Below are positions 10,897 through 21,946 of a stretch of DNA of 64,000 bases, in pieces. The position numbers were made by a program, and so were the translations under genes. Location of the stretch: NCBI GenBank assembly GCA_029747585.1, contig JAPEVF010000063.1:62001-126000 (forward strand), read 5' to 3'. This stretch comes from Pleurotus djamor. Its lineage: Eukaryota; Basidiomycota; Agaricomycetes; Agaricales; Pleurotaceae. Positions within the stretch are counted from its first letter, which is position 1; every line of letters begins with the position of its first letter. The notes under the pieces were generated by a model that was not told where the DNA came from, searched no databases, and saw nothing but the letters and a program-made list of their open reading frames with translations.

Positions 10897-13251
10897 CTAT
10901 CTAGGGCAATCCCGCATTTTCGCGGCGACCGTACTCCACTTCCTCATATCTGCGTCATTGGGCATTCTAGATTTGCCCACCCAACCCTCAATCCAGGTGA
11001 CTAGTTTGGCATACTCGCTCGACGCAGGACCGCCCGTCCATTGTTCAATCAACGGAGCTTGGGTGCTGACCTCGACCCAAAAGGCCAGAGCAAGACCGAG
11101 CGTAGCACGAGAAGGTTGGATACCCAACGTGCGCATCCAAGCGAGAACGTAAGGTATTTCGGTGGCGCGGTCACAGACACCGAGCAAAGCGATGTAGTCG
11201 TAACAATTCAAATTTGTTGGGACGATTTGCGGGAAATGACTTCGACCTTCTTTGGTCAGCAAATCGTCCGGAAGCTTGAGCTGACTGGAGGCGGGATGCC
11301 GGCGACCAAAAGGTAATGCCAATTCGGAGATTGAGTGATGGTCTTCGGTTTTCCTGACTGCGTGGGCGGGCGGAAGGGTAGCTTTAAGCGCCTCTGGGGA
11401 TTCTCCGAAAAGGACTTGGAGAAATATTTTCCGAGCGGTCTCGAAGGGAGGTCGGTCATTCCAGAGACCAGATTTGTAGGCAACTAAACCGTTGATAGGA
11501 TCACCAGCGATACGTCGGAAAGACGCTAAGACATCATCTCTATTTAACAGAGGGGGCTCGCGCCTTCTGAAAGGGTTCTTCGCTGCTAGCTGTGCTAATG
11601 CAGCGGTCAACGAGTCGTCCAACCTATGTGCAATCCGAACACCTTGGAGGAGGATGGAGAGCGTGAGGTGATTAGGCTTCACGCCGTAGAGGTCGTACAT
11701 ATGGGTCCAGAGCTTGAATACAATGTCTGGACGGTCAGCACGGTTGAGCGTAATCATGAAGAGGTTTAGCTCGATAACGCCTATGTTCACCGGACGGTAT
11801 TCTTTATGCGGAGCCGGTAGACTAGCCGTAGACTTCGACGCGAAGGCCTCGAGCATGGCAAGCGCTTCGTGGGGTCTCCCCAGTCTGGTGATAATTTGGA
11901 GACCGATCCCCAAAGCATGCGAGTCTACGATGTGTCCGGATCGTAGAAAGATCCACCAGTATTTTTCAGCTTCAGCGTAAGCCTTGCGGTTGTATAGGCC
12001 TCGAAGGAGAATGGTAAACGTCACAACCGTCGGTCGGAAGTTGGGGTTGTTTGAATTCCGAATTCGCTCAAAAACGCGAACCAGGGACCTCCATGACGTC
12101 TTAGGATCCTTGGCAGCGACGAAGAGGGCTGTCGTCCAGTCATACGTGTCTATGGATTGCTTAACTGGGAGCCGGGTGTGACGAGGGGAAGGAGTTGTGC
12201 GCAGGATGGCGCGCGAAATGGGCCGCCCAATGAGCTGTTGTTTCTGCCTATGTTCGGTGTCAAGCAGCTTGGCCAGATACACAAAGGCCGAGGCACGATC
12301 GGAATGTGCTCGTAGAAGGGCCACATTCGCAGGGTGAGGGACACCGATGGATTGGCCACGGGGAGGCGAAGGCAGCATTGGGACTGGTGAATCTCCTTTG
12401 GTAGCTTCTTCACGGAGAGCAGCGAAGTAACGCGATGCATCATGTATCAGACCGTTACGCGCAAAGATACGTAGATATGATTCCAGATGCTCGACTTGGG
12501 GCACAAAACCCTCGCGAATCATTCGTTCTTGAAGGTACTTTGTCAGTTGCAAAGTGACGAAGCGGTCTCGGAGTAGAGACGTGTATGTATCGGGCCTGAG
12601 GAATAGCTGGCGAGATTCCATTGTCTTTAATATAGTAACAACTTGGTTGGCGGACTCTATGGTTGGTATCGGGACTGTGGATATGGCTTGTAGAAGGAGG
12701 TTGAACTCCAGGTCCGGGTTTCGAAGGGGAACGCGGAGAAATTCGTCCAAGACGCGGCGCATTGGTAGAAGGAGGTTGAAGCGGGCAAGGTTGGTCATTA
12801 CAAAGACTAACAGTGGACCTTGGATTTCTTCTGGTAAAGTACTGATGTTCTTCATGACCAAATCCATCATAGGACCTTCCGCTTGAGCTGGTGTGCGGAC
12901 TTTGGAGCATACCAGGTACAACACGAGCCAAGAAGGCGCTTGAGCGTCCTTCCCCATGGATTTTATGGCCTCTTGGATGTTGGACTGGCGAACGACATTG
13001 TTCCAAATTTTGAATTCTGCAACTCCGGCGCCATGGTCGAAGAGTGCCGCCGACAATGCAACTCTGCTAGGGTTGAGAAGCCGTTTCAGCAAGTTCCATA
13101 CTGGATTCTCAAGTTCTTTCTGGAAGACGTGAAGAAACTTGATAGGTCTTATTGGACGCGACGTTGGTCCGGGACCATTCGGTGAAAATGAGGTGGCAAA
13201 AGTTCGCACAAGTCGCGCAGCTTTTGAAGAGGATCGCGCGATACTTAGCAT
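10897..13251 (-). CDS. Mitochondrial pentatricopeptide-repeat-like protein
   Basis: A single uninterrupted frame of 784 codons, unusual in this intron-rich window. The N-terminus (MLSIARSSSKAARLVRTFAT) is Arg/Ser-rich with no acidic residues, as expected of a mitochondrial presequence. The body is helical and repetitive, with segments such as YTSLLRDRFVTLQLTKYLQE, TFTILLRGLYNRKAYAEAEK and LSILLQGVRIAHRLDDSLTA that fit the 35-residue helix-turn-helix of PPR proteins. These bind organellar RNA and control processing or translation. No other domain is visible. The PPR assignment rests on pattern, not on a profile search; the mitochondrial location is inferred from the N-terminus. Confidence 0.65.
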   Translation of the reverse strand: MLSIARSSSKAARLVRTFATSFSPNGPGPTSRPIRPIKFLHVFQKELENPVWNLLKRLLNPSRVALSAALFDHGAGVAEFKIWNNVVRQSNIQEAIKSMGKDAQAPSWLVLYLVCSKVRTPAQAEGPMMDLVMKNISTLPEEIQGPLLVFVMTNLARFNLLLPMRRVLDEFLRVPLRNPDLEFNLLLQAISTVPIPTIESANQVVTILKTMESRQLFLRPDTYTSLLRDRFVTLQLTKYLQERMIREGFVPQVEHLESYLRIFARNGLIHDASRYFAALREEATKGDSPVPMLPSPPRGQSIGVPHPANVALLRAHSDRASAFVYLAKLLDTEHRQKQQLIGRPISRAILRTTPSPRHTRLPVKQSIDTYDWTTALFVAAKDPKTSWRSLVRVFERIRNSNNPNFRPTVVTFTILLRGLYNRKAYAEAEKYWWIFLRSGHIVDSHALGIGLQIITRLGRPHEALAMLEAFASKSTASLPAPHKEYRPVNIGVIELNLFMITLNRADRPDIVFKLWTHMYDLYGVKPNHLTLSILLQGVRIAHRLDDSLTAALAQLAAKNPFRRREPPLLNRDDVLASFRRIAGDPINGLVAYKSGLWNDRPPFETARKIFLQVLFGESPEALKATLPPAHAVRKTEDHHSISELALPFGRRHPASSQLKLPDDLLTKEGRSHFPQIVPTNLNCYDYIALLGVCDRATEIPYVLAWMRTLGIQPSRATLGLALAFWVEVSTQAPLIEQWTGGPASSEYAKLVTWIEGWVGKSRMPNDADMRKWSTVAAKMRDCPR

Positions 13252-13495
13252 ACGCTAAGCAGCATCTGTGTCGTCGGTGTCAGCGCTGAGGATATCCACG
13301 AAGAATGGAGCACGCACCTGGCAACGCGAAAGATAGCAAGTTAGACTTGACGGTTGTCGGGCTTGGGAGTGCTTGAGTTTGTTTACCTACGACGTCTGGC
13401 GGGGATTGAAACGGACCCCAAACAGGGCCATACGGGCAAAGTTGAAAGAATTCTTTCTTTTTCCTGGACCACCATCTTCAGCGCACAAAGTTAGA

Positions 13496-14573
13496 ATGCC
13501 TCGCATCCTCTTCGTCAGTGGCTTCCATCCAACGACTCGGGCTAGAGACTTGGCCTTTGAATTCGAAAGGTAGGTCCGCTGATTGATGGAAATACATGAG
13601 AAACTCACTTCATTTCGCGCGTATATTTAGGTTTGGACCTTTGGTTCGCTGCGATGTTCCTGCTCCTCGCAACCCTCATGCGAGCTCAAACCCGTAAGTC
13701 TCGTTTTCGACCCGACCGTTCCCCTCATTTCCGCGACACGAACGAGTTTTGCCGAGTCCGATCGCAATTTTCTTGGACAAATACGAGCCCCTTTCCCCGA
13801 GTCGTTTTCGTATCAATCGTACATTTCGCTATAAAGGCACGCGTCGGATTCAGTTGTCCCTCTATGCTGTCGCTGCATGCGTGAAAGTTCCTGTATGCCT
13901 TCATCCGTTTGTGCGCGCGTCGAGATATCTTGTTCGGCGGTACTTCTCCATCCTGCCTCTACGTTCGTCATCAAAGAAAGAAAACATCGAGCGCTCAAAC
14001 CCACATCGATCACAGTTATGCCTTCGTCGAGTTTCGCAGCCAGCGTGACGCTGAAGACGCTTACCATGAAATGTATGTTTCTATTACATCATACTTCATG
14101 TGGTCTCATTCGGAGTTTGACAATTTAGGCATGGTCGTAGTTTCGAAGGTTCTCGCTTGAGCATCCAAGTACGTCACCGCAAATCTGATTTGCCAATTAC
14201 GCACGACTGATCTATTTTTCAGTGGGCGAAGAATCCTCCTTCCTCTGTCTGGCGATACGACAGGCGCTCTCCGCCCCATCGTTCTGGACGTGACCGCGAC
14301 CGTGATCGTGACCGCTCTCGTAGCCCTCCTCGTCGCCGAGATGACCGTGATTTCCGTGAGAGGGATAGAGATTATGATAGAGACTACAGAGACAGCAGAG
14401 ATAGGGACCGTGACAGAAGGAGACGCAGTCGGTCACCCGATAGGGAAAGGCGTCGCAGCCCAACCCCGGAAAGGCGTAGGGACGATAGGGCTCGCACTCC
14501 CCCTCCTCCTGTCGATGTCGATGTGAAGAAGGCTGACGACCGTGCCCAAACGCCCCCTTCCTACGATGCCTAA
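13496..14573 (+). CDS. SR-type splicing factor (RRM plus RS domain)
   Basis: Exon 1 (13496-13569) begins MPRILFVSGFHPTTRARDLA, matching RNP2 of an RNA-recognition motif (ILFVSGF). After introns come FGPLVRCDVPAP and then YAFVEFRSQRDAEDAYHEMH, a good RNP1 (YAFVEF), and RLSIQWAKN closes the RRM. The last exon (14223-14573) is an Arg-rich tail of RD, RS and SP repeats ending in PPSYDA. This is the layout of SR proteins that bind pre-mRNA and recruit the spliceosome in the nucleus. The intron inside the RRM (13694-14015) is 322 nt, about five times longer than its neighbours (14073-14128 and 14169-14222), a possible site of regulated splicing. Start choice: the ATG immediately precedes RNP2. Confidence 0.88.
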
Positions 14574-14810
14574 TGTAGATGTCGCATTCAGGCCTGATGC
14601 TGTGCGTTCCCTTCGTATTCTTTTCCCCTTCTGCTTGGACCTCGTTTCTTTTATTTCTTCAAAAGTATACATAGTCGCCCAACTTGTTGCGTACTCGTAA
14701 ACTTTATGTTTGTTAGGTAACCAATCCAATTGAATCAATCATGCATGCGTGCTACTGTGGGCGGTTGGTACATTTGTAGATAAATAGTCTGGACGGCGTC
14801 GGGAGGGAGA

Positions 14811-16531
14811 CTATTGAGATGGAGACTCAATCAGGTCTAATCCCGTGAGATCAATTCCTTCGAAGGACCTATCCTTCACGCGCCGGCTCATCAGCTCGCG
14901 CTTTGTCAACCAAAGATGCCATAGTTGAATGCAGTCCTTTGCCTAAAGAAAGGTCAACGACATGAACGGGCTGGGGACGATATTGTAACACTTACGACGA
15001 CGAATAGACCCAATCCAATGGCATTCCTCCACCACACGGGATCGCAATCAGCCCAAGTCCTCGTTCCACCCCACGCGCTTCCAACAACCAATCTTAGTGC
15101 CAGCTTAATCTGCTTCAGTCGCCCGAGTCCGCTCCAATTCTGATTATACGAATAAGGGCCGAGAGGTGGTGAGGGCATATGTCCATTTAGCGGAGGCCGA
15201 ACGGCAAGGAAGCTACGGAGGAGTACCGAATGTTTCGATAGCCGATGTAGGATTGAACCCATGAAGCTTGAAATAGCTGGGATGAGCAATGCGCCTCCTA
15301 CGAATCGACCCAACGACGACGTTGCATGAGCGAGTGATTGTTCGGCCGCGGCTGCTGCGTCTTGGGGTAAATCGCCCCCACCAGGCGCAGCAGCAGCCTC
15401 TTCAACATTTACGTCGTCCACTCGCGCATTGCCGTTGTTGGGGGCGGGCCCCCGTTCGATACCTGCAACGATACGAATGTTGAGGATATTCCCTTCATTC
15501 CGTTGCCAGACAAAACGACTACTGGGGGTAGGCCGTGAGCCCAAGACCCAATGCGAGAGTCGAGAAAAGCATCTCCTGTAGAGTATTTTCGTCATGGGCA
15601 GCAAGAATACACCGAATAAGAGCGGTGAAGGAGGCCACCCNAACGCTGATGGTAGAGCAGCTATGCGCAGTTCTTGGGCATGCTCCGGGCTTGTCCAATG
15701 CTCACGGAGAGCAATATCTCGATCGGCGACTGGATTTGACGTCGGCCAGGAGAGAAGGATGGAGATGACGGGAATTATGTGGGATGTTATTGAGGTGCGA
15801 GAAAGGATCAAGCTCAGAGGGATTAAGGGAAGGTTGAGGAAAGCGTGCCATGGCCAATTGGCTGGTTCGTCAGTCAGAAGGAGATCGAACATTCTGTGAA
15901 TTGTCTGGGGGTGTGGGNGATANATACAGGGTTTGCGACGTACTCATTGCCAATGAATTCCTTCAGAGCNTAGGCTCCGTAAGCCGTGCTGATGATGTAG
16001 ATGCCTATGTGTACGTGAGATCTAAGCCTCAATTATAACGTGGACAATTGNCTTACCTGTACCAAAGACCGCCACGACACCTGTCATGGTGAANACCGTA
16101 AACATCCTCCCCATAAATTGCATNGAACCGTTTATGACGGTGAATATTCGAAGCGNTATAGAATCTTCGCTTTCCAGCTCATATTGAGCTCCGCACTGGG
16201 GACATTTCAGTGCATTCTTCGCNCTGGCGGCATCAGCTTGAGATGTCTGAATCCATTGAAGCAGACATGCTTCNTGGGCTACCAGTGTGCAGTTGCATGG
16301 ATGTACCCAAGCTCGTGGTGGATTNGGACGTTCTAAGAGACGGTCANCCCCTGGTCAGGCNNNTCANNCTNGCAATNNGTGAACAACTTGACGCGCCTGT
16401 GTGAAGTTCTTCCTCCCTGCAGACGTAGCAAGTCCGACTCTGTTTCATGCGTGAGCTATTTCCGANTAAATTTNAAGTCCGTAACGCACCTTCAAATCGT
16501 TGACTGTNGGAGGCCTGCGTNTTGTGGACAT
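14811..16531 (-). CDS. Membrane-bound RING-CH (RINGv) E3 ubiquitin ligase
   Basis: The model starts at 16531 (MST, one ambiguous residue, RRPPTVNDLK), then an intron leads to TCYVCREEE, the first Cys pair of a RING-CH finger. After another intron come HPCNCTLVA, EACLLQWIQT and CPQCGAQYELE, completing the C4HC3 pattern. At least four hydrophobic spans follow: GVVAVFGTGIYIISTAYGAY, HIIPVISILLSW, LLFGVFLLPMTKILY and FVGGALLIPAISSFMG. The last intron joins GLGLFVV to AKDCIQLWHLWLTKRELMSR and the stop at 14811. MARCH-like ligases of this type ubiquitinate membrane proteins of the ER or mitochondria; the organelle is not evident. Several Ns fall in the RING part. It is divergent from the eIF2 gamma gene. 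Confidence 0.8.
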
Positions 16532-16681
16532 GGCCGCTTCGGAAAAGGTGCAAATAGGACNCCGAGAGGCATGGACGTCGTGCTANCCCTACAGGGGTGG
16601 GAACNCACACGTGCAGCAATATTTTGAGTCAATCGACGGAAAGGCTGGCAAGGCAAATATTTCTGNTAGTTCTTTGCGATC
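16532..16681. promoter_or_regulatory. Short divergent promoter between RING-CH ligase and eIF2 gamma
   Basis: Only 150 bp separate the two divergent start codons, so both promoters and both leaders must share or overlap this space. No clear TATA box is visible, and Ns at several positions limit motif reading. Confidence 0.5.
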
Positions 16682-18440
16682 ATGTCTGGCGACGAAACAC
16701 TACAAAAGCGCGCNGCGGAAGATTCTGAGTCAGAGGACGAGGATGANGANGATGTCATCCCCAAGGTCGAGATAGATGCATCCAAATTGACTCCGTTATC
16801 ACCAGAGGTTATCTCAAAACAGGTGAATGGGACCTTTTCAATCTTCGTGTTCAANCGAGACCTTACATNTCAACTGGCGATGNTAGGCCACGATCAACTT
16901 GGGTGCGTCGCGATCTCATACAAACCGCANATCATGGTCCTCAGCGCNGTCTAGGAACCATCGGNCATGTCGCCCATGGAAAGTCGACAGTCGTGAAAGC
17001 CATATCAGGCGTCATGACAGTTCGATTCAAGAACGAACTTGTGCGAAACATCACCATCAAGCTTGGCTANGCCAATGCTAAAGTATGANCTCTTCATCGC
17101 AGCTCCAACCTTACAAACTTATCACACNGTGACTAGATCTACAAATGTGAAAACCATGCCTGTCCNAGACCAGGATGCTACCGTTCGTACCGATCAGATA
17201 AAGAAGAGAGTCCCCCTTGCGAACGGCCAGGCTGTGGACATCGCATGAAACTCATACGACACGTCTCATTNGTTGATTGTCCCGGACACGANATTCTGAT
17301 GGCTACTATGTTGAACGGTGCNGCTGTCATGGACGCNGCCCTTCTCCTCGTCGCTGGAAACGAAACTTGCCCACAACCACAAACATCAGANCATCTGGCT
17401 GCCGTAGAAATCATGAAACTAGAGAACATTATCATCCTACAGAATAAGGTCGACTTGATTAAAGAAGCGCAGGCGCTCGAGCATCAAAAGAGTATAAGTG
17501 CATTCGTAAAAGGTGCGTCCCTCTCCGNTCTCAGTGACTGCGTATGCCAATTTCTGTCTTNAGGAACNGTTGCCGANAACTCACCAATCGTNCCNATATC
17601 CGCGCAGCTAAAATACAACATCGATGCTGTNAANGAATATATCGTCAAACGTATCCCGATCCCCGTCAGAGACTTTACCTCGGACCCCCGCTTGATCGTC
17701 ATCCGTTCATTCGATGTCAACAANCCCGGAGCTGAAGTNGACGAACTCAAGGGTGGTGTGGCTGGTGGTTCCATTCTCACTGGGGTTCTCCATTTGGGNN
17801 TGGAGGTCGAGATNCGCCCCGGTATCATGACGAAGGATAACGCTGGAAAGACAAAATGTCAGCCCATCTTCAGTCGGATCATGTCGCTGCACGCCGAGAA
17901 CAACCTTCTNCAATTTGCTGTACCTGGTGGGCTTATTGGTGTCGGGACGAGNATCGATCCTACGCTTTGCCGTGCTGATCGTCTGGTTGGTCAAGTACTT
18001 GGAGCAGTNGGAAAGCTGCCCAAGATNTACACTGGTNAGTCNGATTTNNTTNCAGTACATNNCNGANTGACNTGAGCAATCNCTTNAGAACTNGAAATCA
18101 GTCTTTTCCTNCTACGTCGCCTACTTGGTGTCCGAACAGAAGATAAAAAGCAGACCAAAGTCACGAAGTTGGTGAAGAANGAACTTCTTCTCGTGAACAT
18201 CGGATCAACGTCAACGGGTGGTCGCGTTTTGAGTGTCAAAGCCGATTTGGCGAAGATACAGTTNACCTCNCCTGCGTGTACGGAAGTTGGAGAGAANGTT
18301 GCTTTGTCAAGGCGTATTGAAAAGCATTGGCGGCTTGTTGGTGAGTTCNCCGTGTNCGTGNTTCCAANNTGATTCCAAANGCTGAACCATCGATAGGNTG
18401 GGGGAGTGTACAACGAGGTACNGTGTTGGAAGTGGATTAG
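16682..18440 (+). CDS. GCD11: Translation initiation factor eIF2, gamma subunit
   Basis: The GTPase subunit of eIF2 carries initiator Met-tRNA to the 40S ribosome. The start at 16682 gives [10 protein letters not shown] and an acidic stretch, then [12 protein letters not shown]. After an intron comes the P-loop [20 protein letters not shown] (G1), then [12 protein letters not shown] (switch I), a zinc-ribbon insertion with Cys pairs ([23 protein letters not shown]), VDCPGH (G3) and NKVDLI (G4). Domains II and III follow, with [52 protein letters not shown] and STGGRV. The last exon reads GWGSVQRGTVLEVD before TAG at 18438. Several canonical introns; many Ns give ambiguous codons but no clear break. 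Near-universal gene; identification is very sure. Confidence 0.95.
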
Positions 18441-19144
18441 CGAAGANATCGTNNGGATTNCTCGGACTGTCGGAGNGTCTAATATATAGCTTTGTTGTAT
18501 ACATGTAGGTCNTACCGAAACNCCTANNAANCTCCCNGAAANNGCTTGANCCNTTGCACCCGCCANNNNNNCAACGTCAACCTGTCCAACAGTCACATAN
18601 NCGCAACGTCCATCAATNANCANACTCNCAGCGATTCGCACTTNGGANNCTTGAACACCNNGCGAATTTCTCATCGTTGGTGNGGTGCATGCCTNCATCN
18701 CCTATTGNAGCTGACTGGACCTCCCTTCTATTTCCCTAGNTCGCCCGGAAAATATGAGATCATAATTNCCTGCAATTGCTCACCCATNCAGCACCCGATN
18801 TATTTTCGGTTACATCACTTCCTTGACGATCGAGNTCAAATCCTCTCTCACGCACTTCGCGTNCACTCTCAGTNTCCACGAGGTACAAGGNCATACCNTA
18901 CGGCCTTAACAGCTTTGTTGCTCGAAATCANTGCTTCGNAGAGCTGTCTAAGCCCAGGGTAAGGGTATCCNGCGCGTTCGTGGTAAGATCGAAGCCCACT
19001 CTGTGGTGGGCTTTGTGAGCACGTTCAATGGTCACCACGAACCAATGCCCACGGCAAAGTCGCCGTCGATGGCGCCATTTACGAGTTCCTGAACGTCTGT
19101 TTGACGTCCGCCACACTNTTCGAAGTGGGTTGAATGCCGCATCC
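18441..19144. other. N-rich intergenic region
   Basis: About 700 bp downstream of eIF2 gamma, with dozens of scattered Ns, especially 18520-18760. No supported gene. The right end is the promoter of the bicupin gene. Confidence 0.5.
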
Positions 19145-19151
19145 TATAAAT
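19145..19151 (+). promoter_or_regulatory. TATA box of the bicupin gene
   Basis: TATAAAT lies 74 bp upstream of the chosen ATG at 19225, a normal spacing for a fungal TATA promoter with a short leader. Strong TATA boxes are typical of highly inducible secreted-enzyme genes. Confidence 0.6.
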
Positions 19152-19224
19152 TCGGGGGCTTGTGCCCGCGTTCAGCCTACACATAAAGTTCACGGCGTAC
19201 CCAGATACCCACCCCCCATACCTG

Positions 19225-21237
19225 ATGTTTGGGCGAGCACATTCGTTNCTCTGGCTTTTGCCTCTCATCGGTCTTCTTATCCACTCTACCACCGCTGCAC
19301 TCTCTGATGAGCAAGTNAATGCTTGGTTGAAGCAGAAGGATTCTTCTCTCAAGCCACTTACTCTCACTCGGCGCGATGCTGCTGGTACCAAAACCCGGCA
19401 TCTTCGGCCCTTTGACGAGCGTACCAGTGGCCAATTCAAACGNGACATTANCCCACCTGANGTAGGCCAAGTTGTCGAATTCGATGGTGACCCCCAGCCA
19501 CAGAGGAATGGAGCTGGAGGTGAATTCAGCGGCGATGATACCAACCATGAAATCGATGCTCAGAACCCTGATAATGTTGCTGGACCGACGACCGATGCCG
19601 GTGAGCTCGATGTTGAAGGCAATGTATATCCGTATGGGTATCGCTGATTACCCTAATAGGCGTTGTCCCTAACTTGAAATGGAGCTTCTCCTCTTCGCAT
19701 ACGCGTTTGTTAAAAGTAAGCTCAAAGTGTGTAGTGACACTGACCCAAGCTAACTCCGAGGTCCAAAAATTCAGGGTGGTTGGGTACGGGAGCAAGTGAT
19801 CACAGATTTGCCTCCTTGTGCGTCCTCTACGGCCGTCATTCTTGGCTTAATTTGACTCTCTATGACAGCCTCGGACATCGCTGGCGCCGAGCTTAGACTA
19901 GCTCCCTTTGCATACCGCGAACTGTGAGTTTAATTGTCGTATCTACCCTTTTCTTTCTGACTGTTGTTGTCCCTAGTCACTGGCATCGCGTTGCGGAATG
20001 GGGTTACATTCTCAACGGAACTGGTCGCATTTCCGCCATTGACGAATCTGGTCGAAGCTACATCTCTGATGTCGTAGGTCCAAGTGCGAACGGCGATCCA
20101 GATATCTATTAGTAAGTTTTCTCTCCATGATATTTCCTTGGAAGGCCATTTTTCAACGGTTTTCTTATCATCAGCTTCCCCCCTGGTGTTCCTCATTCAA
20201 TTCAAGCTCTCGGTGACGGCCTGGAGATTCTCCTCATCTTCACAGATGGCAATTTCGATAAACTCGGAACGACCTTCATGTTATCTGATTGGCTTGCTCA
20301 TACCCCGCTCGAGATCGTCGCCCAAAACTTTGGATTGAATGTCAGCGAGCTNTCGGGNATACCACAGAGGGACCCTTACATNATTGCATTGCCNNGTGGT
20401 AGTCCGCAACCACCNCCCGCTGGGCACGCNAATGAAGGAGCACCCGTTTCGCCTGAAGGGACTGTTCCGAGCCCGTTCGTATTTCGTCTATCACAACAGG
20501 AGAAGACNGAAGCGAAGGGAGGAGGTGGCTGGGTCAAGATCCAAGATTCAGTTACAAACTTTCCAGTATGTCCACCTTATCCTTAGATATTAACCTCTTC
20601 TTATAACTGTCATACATCTAGGTATCCAAAGAGATCGCCAGTGCTCTCGTCTTTGTAGAGCCTAACGGGTTGCGAGAGCTNCATTGGCACGTCAAAGATG
20701 GTANGTGTGAGACACCAAGCACTTTCNATCGTATTCAATGAGACTCCACTTAGAATGGCTATACATCATTCATGGACGCGGAAGAGCCACAGCCTTTGCT
20801 GGNTCTAGCACTGCAAGAACGTTTGACTTCCAGGTACTTCNNNCATNGTCAGNTCTCGCCANTTCTCTNACGTNTNNGNAGGCNGGGGATACAGGGGTGT
20901 TTCCTAACTCCTATGGGACTTACGTGCGTTAACCACTTACATCTATNGTGATTCAGACCAGTTGCTAACAACCCCTCTTGCGTTTCCTCCCAGCTAAAGA
21001 ACCTTTCACCCACNGAGCCACTGATATTCTTAGAAATTTTCAAAGCCGATCGCTTTGTCGATTTCAGTGCAACCCAGTGGTATGTNCTGCCCATCGATAC
21101 ATGACCATCACNTTCCTAAACNCATATAAACCTCCAGGCTGGCCCTGACACCTCCCCAGGTCGTTGCTGATTTATTGAATATCTCGGTAGCCACCGTAGA
21201 GAAATTCAAGAAGGATAAGCAGCTTATTGTATCTTAG
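19225..21237 (+). CDS. Secreted bicupin, oxalate decarboxylase family
   Basis: The family uses Mn in two cupin domains to split oxalate to formate and CO2. The start at 19225 gives a signal peptide (LWLLPLIGLLIHSTTAA). Markers before cupin 1 are IDAQNPDNVAGPTTDAG and VPNLKWSFS. Cupin 1 has ELHWHRVAEWGYIL (two His and Glu) and YFPPGVPHS (third His), so its metal site is complete. Cupin 2 has GLRELHWHVKD and EWLYIIHGRG, but the closing motif is AGDTGVFPNSYGTY, with Thr (codon 20918-20920) where the family has His. The lid segment reads GNFDKLGTTFMLSDWL and lacks the SENST loop with the Glu of the bacterial enzyme. The protein ends with VATVEKFKKDKQLIVS at 21237. At least seven introns and several Ns. 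Family sure; decarboxylase activity uncertain. Confidence 0.85.
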
Positions 21238-21505
21238 AGTAGTATCCTATGTTTGNTTGCTTGAGTGCAACGAAATCGCNTGCTTTTGATTCTCCACTTC
21301 ACTTGNTCGTCTCACACACTCTTTTGACAACCNGCCGTNAGGACATCCACAGCCGCTGTTGCCTTAGTTCGAAGTGCGATCGAACGGAGATTGGCAACTA
21401 ATCATGGGCGCCTAAGTCCAGACCCTTGCTGGTATCCAAATTCCTGGTTCCCAACCNNNNCNNTCGATGTTCCCCAGCTTCTCATGCCTTTTCCAAAGCC
21501 AGNCA

Positions 21506-21946
21506 TGTCTTCNTCGTCCTCGACGCCTCAGGACGAGCTCACTTCTACCGTGTTNGACGTAATACACTCATTACCACCGACTAGGAAGGCCAACTTCTTG
21601 CTGGAGACCTCACTAGCGATGATAGAAGCTGGACAGTATGTGATACCACCTGTTCTTACTCAAAACAGGCGTATATATACCTCGTTTTGGCTAGATATGG
21701 ACCTGAGGTCGAAAACTACCTCGAGGTTTATTTGAAGACGCCCAATTTGTCGAACCAAGATGTTGCGAAAGCCCTTGTTGCACGAGGCGGAGCGCGGAAA
21801 GCNAGTGGGGAAAGACTGCTTGTGAAGGCACAGCAAGGTCCGTGGATGACCCATCGTCTTATGCAAAGAGGTAGTGAAACTGCATCTTTCTACAGATTTT
21901 CAGGCCGCCTACAAACTCGACCCCGCAAACAGGGAGATTCAAAACC
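21506..21946 (+). CDS. Possible small gene or 5' exons, unrecognised
   Basis: Two open segments look coding: DVIHSLPPTRKANFLLETSL then, after a probable short intron with donor near 21639, YGPEVENYLEVYLKTPNLSN and DVAKALVARGGARK. I cannot name a family. They may be a short separate gene, extra 5' exons of the F-box gene that starts at 21947, or a remnant; continuation past 21840 is unclear. Ns are present. Treat as tentative. Confidence 0.25.

Noticed and set aside
19162..19224. Upstream GTG start giving a longer bicupin precursor
   Set aside because: The ATG at 19225 is followed directly by a normal signal peptide; the upstream part has no ATG start and lies close to the TATA box.
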